A DNA stretch of 34,168 bases from a virus (IMGVR_UViG_3300025168_000307:1-34168), one strand, 5' to 3'; counted from the first letter of the stretch, positions 5,305 through 14,264 are shown. The notes: generated from the letters alone by a model not told the origin. Translations and numbers: made by a program.

Positions 5305-6966
5305 ATGGCATTTGCCAAATATCATTTGCCCTGTCCTGAATGTGGAGGCAGTGATCCTGTCTCTATTAATGAAGATGGATCGGGGCATTGCTTTAGTTGT
5401 AACAAACATTTCAGAGACTATGAAGGAGCTTGTAATGGTGAAACACCAACAATCCCACCACCTGTGGATATAAAACAATATAGGAACAATGCTATGAACC
5501 ATGCAGAAGGAGAGTTTATAGCCCTAACAGATCGTGGTATATCTTTAGAGTCTGCCAAAGCCTTTGGGGTTAAGGCAGTAAAAGATTATAAAGGTAATAT
5601 AATAAAGCATCTCTATCCTTACTATGTAGCCAATGAAATTGTAGGTTACAAAGTAAGAGAACAAAACAAGATGTTCACATGGAAGGGTAGTGGACAGGAC
5701 AGCGGTTTATTTGGGGAGCAACTATGGCCTTCTGGCGGTAAGTTTATCACTCTTGTTGAAGGTGAGTGTGATGCAATGGCAGCTTATGAATTGCTTGGTT
5801 CCAAATGGCCTGTAGTTTCTATTAAGAATGGGGCTTCCGCTGCAGTTAAAGATGTTAGACAATCACTAGAATTTCTAGAGCAGTATGATAATGTAGTTAT
5901 AAACTTTGATAATGACAAGGCAGGTAAAGAAGCTGCTAAGAAAGTAGCTACATTATTAACTCCGGGGAAAGCTAAGATAGTCAACTTACCTGACGAGTTT
6001 AAAGATGCTAATGATATGTTACACAAAGGGCAGAGGTCTGCTCATGCTTATACATCAGCTTGGTGGAACGCAAAGATATATACTCCAAGTGGTGTACTCA
6101 ATGCTAAAGATCTTAAAGATAAATACTTTAACAGAGAGACTAAAGAGTCTGTGCCTTATCCGTGGGAGGGGCTAAACAAAAAGCTTTATGGTCTTAGAGC
6201 AGGAGAGCTTATTACTTTAACAGGTGGTACTGGTCTAGGTAAATCTAGTATTACTAGAGAACTAGAGCATTGGTTAATCACAAACACTGAGGACAACGTA
6301 GGTATCGTAGCCTTAGAAGAGCATGACATGAGGACACTTGATTGTCTGATGTCTATAGAAGCTAATGATAGGCTATATGTAGACCATGTTAGAGAAGCCC
6401 ATGACCCACAATATCTCAAGGATATATACAATAGGATATATGATAATGGCAGGGTCTGGATTCATGCTCACTTCGGGGCCAATGATATAGATGCTATCTT
6501 TAGTAAGATTAGATTTATGATCATAGGCTGTGGCTGTAAGTGGGTAGTGGTTGATCATCTACATATGCTTGTATCCTCATCAACTGAGGGGGATGAACGC
6601 AGAACTATTGATAGTATTATGACTAGGCTTCGATCCATTGTGGAAGAAACAGGGGCAGGGATGATACTAGTTTCTCATTTGCGTAGAGTAGAAGGCAACA
6701 GGGGGCATGAGAATGGAGTTACTGTAGGGCTTAATCACTTGCGAGGCTCTCAGTCTATTGCTCAGTTGTCTGATTGTGTTATAGCTTTAGAACGTAACCA
6801 ACAATCGGATGATCCTATAGAAGCTCAGACAACTCATCTGCGTGTACTTAAATCTAGATATACTGGTGATGTAGGAATGGCTACCCATTTGCTATACAAT
6901 CAGGATACTGGTAGGCTTTCAGAAGTAGATGCTCAAGATTATGTAGATGATGGAGAAGAGTTATGA
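5305..6966 (+). CDS. Bifunctional DNA primase-helicase (T7 gp4-like)
   Basis: 553 aa, close to T7 gp4 (566). Makes RNA primers and unwinds the fork as a ring helicase. In order: an N-terminal zinc ribbon C10-C13...C29-C32 with the same spacing as T7; a TOPRIM primase core with E152-G-E-x-D156 (VEGECDAMAA) and D202-N-D204 (NFDNDKAGKEAA); and a DnaB-type RecA helicase with Walker A G-G-T-G-L-G-K313-S, Walker B ending in VVVDHLHML, and the later VSHLRR and RGSQSIAQLSD motifs. GAGG 7 bases upstream supports this start. Its stop overlaps the DNA polymerase start (ATGA), so the two should be made together. Confidence 0.97.
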   Translation: MAFAKYHLPCPECGGSDPVSINEDGSGHCFSCNKHFRDYEGACNGETPTIPPPVDIKQYRNNAMNHAEGEFIALTDRGISLESAKAFGVKAVKDYKGNIIKHLYPYYVANEIVGYKVREQNKMFTWKGSGQDSGLFGEQLWPSGGKFITLVEGECDAMAAYELLGSKWPVVSIKNGASAAVKDVRQSLEFLEQYDNVVINFDNDKAGKEAAKKVATLLTPGKAKIVNLPDEFKDANDMLHKGQRSAHAYTSAWWNAKIYTPSGVLNAKDLKDKYFNRETKESVPYPWEGLNKKLYGLRAGELITLTGGTGLGKSSITRELEHWLITNTEDNVGIVALEEHDMRTLDCLMSIEANDRLYVDHVREAHDPQYLKDIYNRIYDNGRVWIHAHFGANDIDAIFSKIRFMIIGCGCKWVVVDHLHMLVSSSTEGDERRTIDSIMTRLRSIVEETGAGMILVSHLRRVEGNRGHENGVTVGLNHLRGSQSIAQLSDCVIALERNQQSDDPIEAQTTHLRVLKSRYTGDVGMATHLLYNQDTGRLSEVDAQDYVDDGEEL

Positions 6967-8711
6967 GTTCCTTAGTATTTGACGTAGAGACTGATGGCCT
7001 AGATGCCACAAAGATTTGGTGTCTAAGTACCTGCGATACTAACACAGAGGAGTTGAACTCTTACTATGGTAATACACTACAAGAAGGACTTAGTAAGTTA
7101 CAGGAGGCTGATAAACTTATTGGTCATAACATTATCGGTTTTGATATTCCTGTTATTCATAGGCTTACTGGCATTGATCTATCTACTAAACCATTAGTAG
7201 ATACTTTAGTGTTGTCTCGTTTATTCAATCCAGTTCGGGAAGGCAATCATGGCCTAGAATCATGGGGCTTTAGACTAAAGTTTCCTAAGATTGAGTTTGA
7301 CGATTATGGACACTTTTCTCAGGAGATGGTGACATATTGTGAGAGGGATGTACTCTTAAACAAAAGAGTGTACGATGCTCTTAGCAAAGAGAAGCAGGGG
7401 TTCTCTAGAGATTCTATAAACTTAGAACAGAACATTGCTGGTATCTTAAACAAGCAAAGAGAGAAGGGCTTTCTACTTGATGTTAGACATGCCTGTCTAT
7501 TACTTGCTACATTAAAAGATAAGCTTGATGCTACTGTTGTAGAAGTACACAAGGAATTTAAACCTGAAGAACATACCTTGATATTATATCCTGTTAAAAC
7601 TGGTGCAGGTAAACTATCTAAGATGGCTGTGGATTCTAAAGGAGTTAAGTATAGACTAAATTCTGATGAGTACGATGCCCTGAATGAGCAAGATGAAATA
7701 AAAAGGATAAGCCGTACAGAGTTTAACTTGGGTTCACGTAAACAGATTGGTGAGTACTTAAAGAAGTTTGGTTGGAAGCCAACTAAGTTTACACCTACTG
7801 GTCAACCTATTGTAGATGAGGGTACTCTTAAAAGAATAAAGAATATACCTCAAGCTACACTCATTGCTGACTATCTTATGTATCAGAAAAGAATAGCACA
7901 GATAAAATCTTGGATAGATAATGTAGATAGTATAGATAGGGTACATGGTTTTGTGAATCCCAATGGTACGATCACAGGAAGGATGACTCACAGAGAACCT
8001 AATCTTGCTCAAGTACCTAACTCTAATGCTCCTTATGGGACAGAGTGTCGTGCTTGTTGGACAGTTCCTAAAGATTATAATCTAGTAGGGATTGATGCCT
8101 CTGGATTAGAACTAAGAATGCTTGCTCACTATATGGACGATGAGGACTTTACTAATGAAATATTACACGGAGACATACACACCGCTAATCAAAACCTTGC
8201 AGGACTTGAATCAAGAAATCAGGCTAAAACTTTCATCTATGCCTTTATCTACGGAGCAGGAAATGAAAAACTTGGAACAGTGGTTGGGGGAGGTAAGCAA
8301 GATGGTCAAAGACTTAAACAACGTTTCCTCGATAATCTCCCATCACTTAGGCATCTTAAAGATAGAGTTACAAGAGCATCAGCAAAAGGCTACATCAAAG
8401 GGTTAGATGGTAGGAAGATATACATTAGGTCAGCACACTCAGCCCTCAATGCTTTACTGCAGGGCGGTGGCAGTATCGTAATGAAGAAAGCATTAGAGCT
8501 ACTTAACAGTTACATTATAGATAATAATTTAGATGCTCACTTTGTAGCTAACATACATGATGAATGGCAGATAGAAGTTATAAAGAAAGATGCTAAACTT
8601 GTAGGTGAGCTAGGTATAAAGGCAATACAAAACGCAGGACTTGCTTTCAATATGAAGTGTCCTTTAGATGGTGAATATAATATAGGAGATAACTGGAGTG
8701 AAACACATTAA
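6963..8711 (+). CDS. polA: Family A DNA polymerase with 3'-5' exonuclease
   Basis: 582 aa, shorter than T7 gp5 (704). Exonuclease motifs: D7-V-E9 (FDVETDG), GHNIIGFDIP, and Y125-C-E-R-D129. Polymerase motif A holds D378 (GIDASGLELRML). Motif B is R418-N-Q-A-K422-T-F-I-Y426-A-F-I-Y430-G. Motif C is H-D533-E (NIHDEWQIEV). All catalytic residues are present, so it should be an active proofreading replicase. Tyr426 aligns with E. coli Pol I Phe762 and T7 Tyr526, a variant linked to fast, virulent phages. No 5'-3' exonuclease domain is present. It overlaps the primase-helicase upstream and a GTG-start gene downstream. Confidence 0.97.
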   Translation: MSSLVFDVETDGLDATKIWCLSTCDTNTEELNSYYGNTLQEGLSKLQEADKLIGHNIIGFDIPVIHRLTGIDLSTKPLVDTLVLSRLFNPVREGNHGLESWGFRLKFPKIEFDDYGHFSQEMVTYCERDVLLNKRVYDALSKEKQGFSRDSINLEQNIAGILNKQREKGFLLDVRHACLLLATLKDKLDATVVEVHKEFKPEEHTLILYPVKTGAGKLSKMAVDSKGVKYRLNSDEYDALNEQDEIKRISRTEFNLGSRKQIGEYLKKFGWKPTKFTPTGQPIVDEGTLKRIKNIPQATLIADYLMYQKRIAQIKSWIDNVDSIDRVHGFVNPNGTITGRMTHREPNLAQVPNSNAPYGTECRACWTVPKDYNLVGIDASGLELRMLAHYMDDEDFTNEILHGDIHTANQNLAGLESRNQAKTFIYAFIYGAGNEKLGTVVGGGKQDGQRLKQRFLDNLPSLRHLKDRVTRASAKGYIKGLDGRKIYIRSAHSALNALLQGGGSIVMKKALELLNSYIIDNNLDAHFVANIHDEWQIEVIKKDAKLVGELGIKAIQNAGLAFNMKCPLDGEYNIGDNWSETH

Positions 8712-9000
8712 ATTAAGTAATCAAAAAAAGTTTGAAATATTTCATAAAAACAACGGCCATGTTTTATCTGAGTTAATTAAACTTTGTGAACACGCTGTAC
8801 AATTTGGAAGAAGAAAATTAAGTATGAGTCAAATGTTTGAAGTTCTCCGTTGGGACTATAGTTTTAAAACAGATGCTCAAGATTTTAAATTATGTAATAG
8901 TTACAGAGCTTATTATACTAGATTAATAAGAAAAGTACGTCCCGAACTTGGTAATCTAATAACTTCTAAAAAATCTGAGGCTGATTTAAATGAAAATTAA
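8698..9000 (+). CDS. Conserved phage protein, 'FHKNNGHV' type (100 aa)
   Basis: 100 aa with a GTG start inside the end of the polymerase gene (ATAGGAG about 5 bases upstream). Pattern: 'KKFEIFHKNNGHVLSEL - GRRKLSMSQMFEVLRWDY - FKLCNSYRAYYTRLIRK - RPEL'. I recall a widespread small phage family with F-H-x-x-N-x-x-V, then G-R-x-x-x-S, R-W, and N-x-x-x-x-Y-Y-A-R-x. It is helical and basic, perhaps a winged-helix-like DNA-contacting protein. No function is established to my knowledge. Context is replication and recombination. Confidence 0.75.
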   Translation: MKHIKLSNQKKFEIFHKNNGHVLSELIKLCEHAVQFGRRKLSMSQMFEVLRWDYSFKTDAQDFKLCNSYRAYYTRLIRKVRPELGNLITSKKSEADLNEN

Positions 9001-9274
9001 ACATGATCCAAATAGAGTAGGTGATCTAGCAGAACATTATGCTATTACATGGTTGTGGGATAATGGCTATCATGTTTTTAAAAACTGTGGCTGTACTGGG
9101 CCAGTGGATATTGTAGCTATGTGTCCTAAAGGAGAAATAAAATTGATTGATGTTAAGTCATATAAAGATGGTAGGCTGTCAGCAAAAACTCCATTACAAA
9201 AAGAGTTGAAGGTACAGTACTTACATTACAATTCAGAGAGTCGCAAATGTAGATTTGTGAATCATAGAATATGA
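8990..9274 (+). CDS. Small PD-(D/E)XK nuclease
   Basis: 94 aa, overlapping both neighbours. Fold markers in order: GDLAEHYAITWLWDNGYHVF with E15; then GPVD40IVAM; then KLID54VK56S. This is the E...PD...(D/E)xK core of restriction-endonuclease-like nucleases, with Asp in place of the usual Glu before the K. The size equals a bare nuclease core. It resembles the small archaeal-resolvase or intron-endonuclease-like nucleases that many marine phages carry. Likely cleaves branched or host DNA; the substrate cannot be read from the sequence. Confidence 0.8.
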   Translation: MKIKHDPNRVGDLAEHYAITWLWDNGYHVFKNCGCTGPVDIVAMCPKGEIKLIDVKSYKDGRLSAKTPLQKELKVQYLHYNSESRKCRFVNHRI

Positions 9275-10170
9275 GCACTGCAACTTTAGTTGAAGACATA
9301 TATAAAACCTTAGAGCCTTTATCAGATGGTAAGCCTCTGGATATATCTGAACAACAGATAGAAGACTTTGGTGAGGCTATGAAAGATGTAATGCGCTCTT
9401 GGTCTAACCCAACTAAAAGAGATTCTAACTTTTCTATACGGATGTCTAATGTAGGCAAACCTGCTAGGCGTTTGTGGTTTGATAGCCAAGCTACAGACAA
9501 AGAATCTTTTAAAACTAATTCTCCTACACAGATTAAGTTTCTCTATGGTCATATGCTAGAAGAACTAGTTAAACTTTTTGTTGTTATATCTGGGCATGAT
9601 ATAACTGGAGAACAAAAACAAGTTGTGGTTGACAACATAACTGGACACATAGACTGCATCATAGATGATGAAGTTGTTGATATAAAAACTGCGTCTGGTT
9701 TTGCATTCAATAAATTTAAGAACGGAACACTAAGAGATGATGATCCCTTCGGATACTTAGGACAGCTTGCAGGGTACGAAGAATCAGAAGGTACTAGTAA
9801 TGGAGGACTACTAGTTATCAATAAAGAAAATGGTGAGCTATGTTTCTATCAGCCCGAAGATTTAGACAAGCCTAATATAAAAAATAAAATAAAGAATTTA
9901 AAGACTGCTCTTGCAAAGAAGACACCACCTGTAGATTACTGTTATGATACTGTACCTGATGGAGCAAAAGGTAATGAGAAAATACATAAGAACTGTGGTT
10001 GGTGTCCTCACAAGTTTAAATGCTATGAGGATTCTAATAATGGAAAAGGCTTGAGAGTATTTCAATATTCAAAAGGATTTTCTTTTCTAACAAAAGTTGT
10101 AGTCGAGCCTAAAGTACAGGAGGTAGATCATGAATTCCAAACTTTGCAAGAAGATACGGAAACAATCTAA
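9271..10170 (+). CDS. Cas4/RecB-like exonuclease (PD-(D/E)XK)
   Basis: 299 aa, starting at the ATGA overlap. Nuclease core: H94 in GHMLEEL; GHID128CIID; VVD137IK139T; and Q165-L-A-G-Y169 (motif IV of RecB/Cas4 nucleases). Four cysteines follow the Cas4 logic: C224, then C242-G-W-C245 and C251, able to bind an iron-sulphur cluster. The first cysteine is downstream of the nuclease motifs, unlike canonical Cas4, which has it near the N-terminus. In podoviruses such genes stand where T7 keeps its gp6 exonuclease, and they probably degrade host DNA and process recombination ends. Activity is inferred from the intact motif set. Confidence 0.88.
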   Translation: MSTATLVEDIYKTLEPLSDGKPLDISEQQIEDFGEAMKDVMRSWSNPTKRDSNFSIRMSNVGKPARRLWFDSQATDKESFKTNSPTQIKFLYGHMLEELVKLFVVISGHDITGEQKQVVVDNITGHIDCIIDDEVVDIKTASGFAFNKFKNGTLRDDDPFGYLGQLAGYEESEGTSNGGLLVINKENGELCFYQPEDLDKPNIKNKIKNLKTALAKKTPPVDYCYDTVPDGAKGNEKIHKNCGWCPHKFKCYEDSNNGKGLRVFQYSKGFSFLTKVVVEPKVQEVDHEFQTLQEDTETI

Positions 10171-10408
10171 AGTTATTTTAGTTGAATGGTTTAAAGGTTT
10201 AGTGTCTAAAGATGAATCAAAGAACATTAATGAAAGTAATATACTTTCTTATTTGTCTCCACAAACACACCTCTTTGCTAACAATCAATTTAAACTTAGT
10301 GCATATTCTTTTAAGTGGACTGTTAAAAAAATAAAAGACTTAGCACGTAAGACTGATATAGACGTTACTACAGTGGGGTTAAAAGACATTGAAAAAAACA
10401 ATTCGTAA
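10130..10408 (+). CDS. Basic hypothetical protein, 'MNSKLCKKIRK' type (92 aa)
   Basis: 92 aa, overlapping the end of the exonuclease gene by 41 bases with ACAGGAGG upstream of its ATG, a strong ribosome site. Starts MNSKLCKKIRKQSKVILVEW, basic and helical. The C-terminal half has SAYSFKWTVKKIKDLARKT. I recall similar starts in pelagic phage proteins, function unknown. It probably contacts nucleic acid. Confidence 0.65.
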   Translation: MNSKLCKKIRKQSKVILVEWFKGLVSKDESKNINESNILSYLSPQTHLFANNQFKLSAYSFKWTVKKIKDLARKTDIDVTTVGLKDIEKNNS

Positions 10409-10877
10409 GGGCTTTAGAAAACCTAGAGTTAAACGTCCTCAAGAAAAGAATGTTCCTCCTAGTTATGATTCTAATTGGGAACATGATCTACATAAAGGCT
10501 TATTAAAAGAATGGGATCATCATACTAAAGAAGTAGCTTACATAATAGAACATGTATATGAACCTGACTTCGTTAGGATAATGGGCAATCAAATAATTCT
10601 TTTAGAAGCTAAAGGTAGGTTCTGGGATTTTGCTGAGTACAGTAAATACATATGGATTAACAAAGCATTACCGCCTAACACACAGCTAGTCTTTTTGTTT
10701 GCCAACCCATCTGCTCCAATGCCACAGGCTAAACGCAGAAAGGATGGTACTAAAAGAAGTCATGGTGAGTGGGCTTCTGCTAATAACTTTACATGGTATA
10801 GTGAAGACTCTTTACCTAGTGAGTGGGTTGATATAAATTATCGTAAAGATAATACTTTAAATATTGAAAGTGAATAG
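10389..10877 (+). CDS. Endonuclease I, Holliday-junction resolvase (T7 gp3-like)
   Basis: 162 aa (T7 gp3 is 149). Cleaves four-way junctions and branched DNA, helping degrade host DNA and resolve replication concatemers. The active site matches the T7 E20/D55/E65/K67 set as E31 (SNWEHDLHKGL), D60 (YEPDFV), E73 and K75 (LLEAKGRF), with three extra residues between the Asp and Glu strands. A basic N-terminus (KKTIRKGFRKPRVKR) suits DNA binding. The start must be TTG 10389: there is an in-frame stop at 10380 and no ATG before the conserved core. It overlaps the previous gene by 20 bases. Confidence 0.93.
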   Translation: MKKTIRKGFRKPRVKRPQEKNVPPSYDSNWEHDLHKGLLKEWDHHTKEVAYIIEHVYEPDFVRIMGNQIILLEAKGRFWDFAEYSKYIWINKALPPNTQLVFLFANPSAPMPQAKRRKDGTKRSHGEWASANNFTWYSEDSLPSEWVDINYRKDNTLNIESE

Positions 10878-10885
10878 GAGATACT

Positions 10886-11212
10886 ATGAGCATTGATGAT
10901 GTAACACCTGAAGAATGGAATAGAGTAGCTAATGGTTCTATGTTAGGAACAGGCTTTGATAAAAATAAACCTTTAACTTTAAAAAAAGATGACGTTAATC
11001 ATCCAGTACATTATAATAATGGCAAAGTAGAATGTATTGAAGCTATAGAAGCAGCCTCAACTGAGGAAGAGTATGAAGGTTACTTACGTGGTAACGTAAT
11101 AAAATATGTGTGGCGGTACAGATATAAAGATAAAGTAAAAGATCTAAAGAAAGCTCAGTGGTATCTTCAGAAACTTATACAAGAAATAGGAAAGAATATT
11201 AATGACAGATAA
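10886..11212 (+). CDS. DUF3310 protein (putative nucleotide-kinase-like)
   Basis: 108 aa. The DUF3310 signature is clear: VNHPVHYNNGKVECIEAIEA, then GYLRGNVIKYVWRYRYKDK, then DLKKAQWYLQKLI. The family is very common in phages and is sometimes labelled nucleotide kinase, without solid biochemistry. The helical bundle resembles MazG/dUTPase-type nucleotide-handling folds (inference). AGGAG is 7 bases upstream. The stop lies 11 bases inside nrdA, so it sits with the nucleotide-supply genes. Confidence 0.9.
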   Translation: MSIDDVTPEEWNRVANGSMLGTGFDKNKPLTLKKDDVNHPVHYNNGKVECIEAIEAASTEEEYEGYLRGNVIKYVWRYRYKDKVKDLKKAQWYLQKLIQEIGKNINDR

Positions 11213-13031
11213 AATTGGAGTGCAACCATACTTAGGTATTCATATTGATTACGATAAGGATATAACATTAAATAATTTTAGTAAGCAAACTATTATAGAC
11301 AGATATTTGTGGGAAGGAGAAACCCATGCTCAACAAGCTTTTGCAAGGGCCAGTATTTTTGGCTCTACTTATAAGGGACATATTGATTTCGATCTTGGAC
11401 AGAGACTTTACAACTACGCTAGTCAGCACTGGTTTAGCTTCAGTACTCCTATACTTTCTAACGGGGGAACCTCTCGCGGTTTACCTATCAGCTGCTTTCT
11501 CAATTACGTACCTGATTCTAGGGATGGTTTATCTAGCCATTATGATGAGAACATATGGCTTGCAAGTGGAGGTGGAGGCATTGGTGGATATTGGGGTAGT
11601 GTTCGTAGCAATGGCGTGGATACTTCTAACGGTAGTAGGTCTACTGGATCTATCCCTTTCATGCACGTAGTAGATTCCCAGATGTTAGCTTTTAATCAAG
11701 GCATTACTAGGCGCGGTAGCTACGCAGCATACTTAGATATATCTCATCCAGAAGTAGAAGAATTTATAAACATGCGTAAGACTACAGGAGGTGACTTAAA
11801 TAGAAAATGTTTAAACCTTCACAACGGAATCAACATAACTAATGAGTTTTTAAAAGCTGTAGAAGAGAATCTAGAATGGAGACTTATAGATCCTAAGACT
11901 AATACCGCAGTGAAGATAGTACAAGCCAGAGATTTATGGTTCCAAATAATTCAAACTAGAATGGAAACTGGAGAGCCTTACATAGTAAACATTGATACTT
12001 GTAATGCTGCGCTACCTGCTGAACAAAAGAAATTAGGTTTAGAAATAAAGCAGAGTAATCTTTGCTCTGAAATAACTTTGCCTACTAATGAAGATAGAAC
12101 AGCTGTCTGCTGCTTATCTAGTGTGAACTTAGAGTACTATGATGATTGGTCGCAAGATGAAAACTTTATTAATGATCTTGTAACAATGCTAGATAATGTA
12201 TTAGAAAACTTTATTGACTCAGTAGCAGGTCAAGAAGGTTATAAAAGAGCAGCCTACTCAGCTATGAGAGAACGGTCTATAGGTTTAGGAGCTATGGGTT
12301 TTCATAGTTATCTGCAGAAAAATAACATTGCTTTTGAAAGTATGTATGCTTCTTCTTTTAATAATAAATCTTTTTCTTTAATTAAAGATAGGGCAGAGTT
12401 AGCGTCTAAGCGACTAGCAGAAGAGAGAGGTGAAGCCCCCGACATGAAGGGTAGTAATAAACGCAATGCTCACTTACTTGCTGTGGCTCCTAACGCTTCT
12501 AGTTCTATTATATGTGGGGGTACAAGCCCCTCTATAGAACCTAACAGGGCTAATGTATATACACACAAAACATTGACCGGAAGTTTTAAAGTTAAGAATA
12601 AATATCTAGATGATTTATTATTTGAGCTTCTGCCTACTCAGAAAAAACGTGATGAGATATGGAAGGACATCGCAGCACATGAAGGTTCAGTGCAGCACTT
12701 AGATATATTGACTGATGATCAAAAAGAAATATTTAAAACTGCACCGGAGATAAATCAGATATGGATTATAGAACATGCTTCTATGCGTCAGAAATATATT
12801 TGTCAGAGTCAAAGTGTAAATTTATTTTTCAAACCTCCTCCCATAGAATCAGATCAAGATACACATAATGATTTCTTACAGTACTTAAATGATGTACACT
12901 GGGCAGGTATGCACAAACTAAAGTCTCTTTATTATTTAAGATCTGATGCAGCACGTAACACTGAGAATGTTAATATAAAGATACCTAAGATTAACTTAGA
13001 AGATGAAGGATGCATAAGTTGTGAGGGATAA
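11202..13031 (+). CDS. nrdA: Ribonucleotide reductase class I, alpha subunit
   Basis: 609 aa. Reduces ribonucleotides to deoxyribonucleotides for phage DNA synthesis, with NrdB as radical source. Active-site residues: C98 (LPISCFL) and C303 (TAVCCLS) as the reducing pair, N286-L-C288-S-E290 as the radical/thiyl triad, the Y-Y pair in KSLYYLRSD for radical transfer, and the C-terminal C604-I-S-C607 relay to thioredoxin or glutaredoxin. SIICGGTSPSIEP is the phosphate-binding loop. The N-terminus begins directly at the ten-stranded barrel region: the regulatory ATP-cone of E. coli NrdA (761 aa) is missing, so dATP feedback should be lost. It overlaps its neighbours on both sides. Confidence 0.97.
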   Translation: MTDKIGVQPYLGIHIDYDKDITLNNFSKQTIIDRYLWEGETHAQQAFARASIFGSTYKGHIDFDLGQRLYNYASQHWFSFSTPILSNGGTSRGLPISCFLNYVPDSRDGLSSHYDENIWLASGGGGIGGYWGSVRSNGVDTSNGSRSTGSIPFMHVVDSQMLAFNQGITRRGSYAAYLDISHPEVEEFINMRKTTGGDLNRKCLNLHNGINITNEFLKAVEENLEWRLIDPKTNTAVKIVQARDLWFQIIQTRMETGEPYIVNIDTCNAALPAEQKKLGLEIKQSNLCSEITLPTNEDRTAVCCLSSVNLEYYDDWSQDENFINDLVTMLDNVLENFIDSVAGQEGYKRAAYSAMRERSIGLGAMGFHSYLQKNNIAFESMYASSFNNKSFSLIKDRAELASKRLAEERGEAPDMKGSNKRNAHLLAVAPNASSSIICGGTSPSIEPNRANVYTHKTLTGSFKVKNKYLDDLLFELLPTQKKRDEIWKDIAAHEGSVQHLDILTDDQKEIFKTAPEINQIWIIEHASMRQKYICQSQSVNLFFKPPPIESDQDTHNDFLQYLNDVHWAGMHKLKSLYYLRSDAARNTENVNIKIPKINLEDEGCISCEG

Positions 13032-13287
13032 GGTTGTAGAAATAAAATGGGGAGATGCTTGGGTGGACACTGAAGATATACTTATCAGTGAAGCCAAGAA
13101 GTCTAAACCTATTATGCGTTCTACAGTAGGCTATTTAGTAGCTGATAATGAAGATGAAGTTATTCTTTCAACAGATATATTTCATAGTGAAAAATATAAA
13201 GAGTATGTAAATTCTATTATGGTCGTACCAAAGGGGATGATCGTAGAGTACTGGGAGTACGAAATAACCAAGGAGAAAGAACAATGA
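13021..13287 (+). CDS. Small protein between nrdA and nrdB (88 aa)
   Basis: 88 aa, GTG start inside the nrdA end with AAGGA upstream, and overlapping nrdB by four bases. The pattern 'VVEIKWGDAWVDTEDI...PIMRSTVGYLVADNEDEVILSTDI...MVVPKGMIVEYWEYE' matches a small phage family that I recall as V-x-W-x-D-A...S-V-G-[YW]-L...IPKG, of unknown function. All beta, no cysteines, so it is not a glutaredoxin or NrdI. Its place suggests co-expression with the reductase, not necessarily a role in it. Confidence 0.7.
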   Translation: MRDKVVEIKWGDAWVDTEDILISEAKKSKPIMRSTVGYLVADNEDEVILSTDIFHSEKYKEYVNSIMVVPKGMIVEYWEYEITKEKEQ

Positions 13288-14264
13288 GTTTGTTAGGAAC
13301 TAGAGATTATTATAAGCCTTTTGATTATCCGTGGATGTTTGATTACTATGTACAACAGAATCAAATGATATGGCTACCAGAAGATGTACCTTTACATAAT
13401 GATGTAAAAGATTGGCAAGAAATGAGCGACTCAGAAAAGAATATGTTGACTCAGATTTTTAGATTGTTTACTCAATCGGATGTTGATGTAGCTTCCGGTT
13501 ACATAGACAAGTACATGCGTGTATTTAAAAAGCCAGAGTCTAGGATGATGATGTCTTCATTCGCTAACATGGAGTCTATCCATCAACACGCTTATAGTTT
13601 GTTGCTTGATACAGTAGGTATGCCCGACATAGAATACAAGGCGTTTTCTGAGTACGAAGCTATGGCAGAGAAGCATGAGTACATAACTAATGTCCCTCTT
13701 AAACTTAGTGACAAAGAATCTATTGCTAAAAATCTAGCTGTATACTCTGCTTTTACTGAGGGGCTGCAACTCTTCAGTAGCTTTGTAATTCTTTTAAACT
13801 TCCCTCGCTTTGGTAAGATGAAAGGCATGGGACAGATAGTTACTTATAGTATACGTGATGAGTCTATGCACGTTGAGGCAATGACAAAGCTGTTTAGAGA
13901 ATTTATAAAAGAAAACTTACACCTATGGACAGATGAGTTTAAGAAAGAAATCTATCAAGTCTGTAGAGAGATGGTAAAACTAGAAGATAAGTTTTTAGAT
14001 TTAGTATTTGAGATGGGTGATATACAAGGCTTATCTAAACATGAGATGAAACAATATATAAGATATATAGCTGACAGGCGTTTACTACAGCTAGGTTTAA
14101 AACCTAACTTTGGAGTAAAAGATAATCCTCTTAATTGGTTAGACGATGTACTGGGCGTAGAGCATCAAAACTTCTTTGAAGGCAGGGCTACTACTTATAT
14201 GAAGGGGGGTATAAAGGGCAACCTAGATAGTGTCCAATTTAAAAGTCTGGGAGTTGAGGACTAA
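13284..14264 (+). CDS. nrdB: Ribonucleotide reductase class I, beta subunit
   Basis: 326 aa. Ferritin-like diiron (or Mn-Fe) protein that makes the tyrosyl radical for NrdA. Metal ligands D66, E97, H100, E159, E193 and H196 keep the same pairwise spacings as E. coli D84/E115/H118 and E204/E238/H241. The radical tyrosine is Y104, equivalent to Tyr122 (MESIHQHAYSLL). The C-terminal end (FKSLGVED) would dock on NrdA. Starts at the ATGA overlap with the small gene upstream, with AAGGAG nearby. Complete and expected to be functional. Confidence 0.97.
   Translation: MSLLGTRDYYKPFDYPWMFDYYVQQNQMIWLPEDVPLHNDVKDWQEMSDSEKNMLTQIFRLFTQSDVDVASGYIDKYMRVFKKPESRMMMSSFANMESIHQHAYSLLLDTVGMPDIEYKAFSEYEAMAEKHEYITNVPLKLSDKESIAKNLAVYSAFTEGLQLFSSFVILLNFPRFGKMKGMGQIVTYSIRDESMHVEAMTKLFREFIKENLHLWTDEFKKEIYQVCREMVKLEDKFLDLVFEMGDIQGLSKHEMKQYIRYIADRRLLQLGLKPNFGVKDNPLNWLDDVLGVEHQNFFEGRATTYMKGGIKGNLDSVQFKSLGVED

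Noticed and set aside
11326-11670. 114-aa very hydrophobic frame inside nrdA, looking like a four-span membrane protein
   Set aside because: It lies wholly within well-conserved nrdA coding sequence in another frame and has no independent family match. Hydrophobicity arises easily from U-rich second positions in a shifted frame.
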